This document shows positions 63,801 through 64,000 of a stretch of DNA of 64,000 bases, piece after piece. Source of the DNA: Malachius bipustulatus (Eukaryota; Arthropoda; Insecta; Coleoptera; Melyridae). Below the pieces are notes generated by a model. The model was not told the DNA's origin, did no database searches, and saw only the letters and a program-made list of their open reading frames with translations. Every line of letters starts with the position of its first letter. The stretch's first letter is position 1. The stretch lies in contig OU342630.1 of assembly GCA_910589415.1 (NCBI GenBank), positions 68,258,186-68,322,185 on the forward strand. Direction: 5' to 3'. The translations under genes were made by a program, and so were the position numbers.

Positions 63801-64000
63801 AGGAGATATGTGTGGGATTTAAAGTGTTTGCTTTGGGTTTAAAACAAGCTTTTTATCCGAATTCAAAATACAAACCTAATCCAGCTTTATGGGGAATCAT
63901 TTGGATACTTTACTTTTTATTAAGGCGCCAGTGGTGGCGAGCCTAGCTATGAAGGAATTTGAACTGGTTGCACAAAAATTACTAAAAGCAAGGGGAAGAA
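57851..64000. other. Gene-poor DNA to the window end
   Basis: Longest frames (61197-61460, 61696-62001, 63755-63946) show no family motif. GC-richer single-copy-looking segments occur near 58600-58830 and 59520-59690. Confidence 0.4.
63525..63590. repeat. TTA / ACTTAA simple repeat
   Basis: TACTTAAATATA units run into a short (TTA)n stretch. Confidence 0.8.

Overview
This window looks like AT-rich, repeat-dense animal nuclear DNA, most likely from an insect. The evidence is GT-AG introns, one of only 53 bp, a complete Ty3/gypsy LTR retrotransposon, non-LTR retrotransposon relics, Tc1/mariner-type relics, and many TA-flanked palindromic elements that start CAGGGTG. I see no operon, Shine-Dalgarno site, CRISPR array, rRNA or intact tRNA. 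The order of insect cannot be fixed by reading alone.

Only two cellular genes can be supported, both on the minus strand. The first (5808-6556) is a two-exon Rab6-like small GTPase that is intact but diverged from canonical Rab6. The second (33377-36985) is a six-exon, 485-residue coiled-coil protein that I do not recognise. All its splice junctions keep the frame, and its first intron is full of foldback transposons.

Mobile elements explain most of the structured sequence. Bases 690-5165 look like one old DNA transposon with terminal inverted repeats of about 300 bp, a decayed open reading frame, and two nested insertions. Bases 16716-26612 are a complete minus-strand gypsy element. It has two 1,703-bp LTRs, a 4-bp target duplication, gag, pol in the -1 frame behind a perfect slippery heptamer, and a polypurine tract. 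Nothing in it looks broken, so it is probably a recent insertion. Bases 43874-45394 are a short minus-strand non-LTR element: a DUF4780-like ORF1 joined directly to the C-terminal tail of a reverse transcriptase, with a TAA-repeat tail and a perfect 13-bp target duplication. Other relics are a Tc1/mariner-like transposase split by a palindrome (31122-32770), a LINE reverse transcriptase tail (55975-56215), and a repeat-associated gene with a CDT motif (57230-57850).

At least a dozen long inverted repeats of 0.2-1.4 kb are spread along the window. Several are concentric or nested. Three share one core behind different ends (11131, 31494, 39267). One (42493-43243) has arms that are almost identical by eye. 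Tandem arrays occur at 2075, 8248, 15045, 18535, 49850 and 51240. The last 12 kb is mostly unassigned single-copy-looking DNA with some GC-richer islands that could be regulatory.
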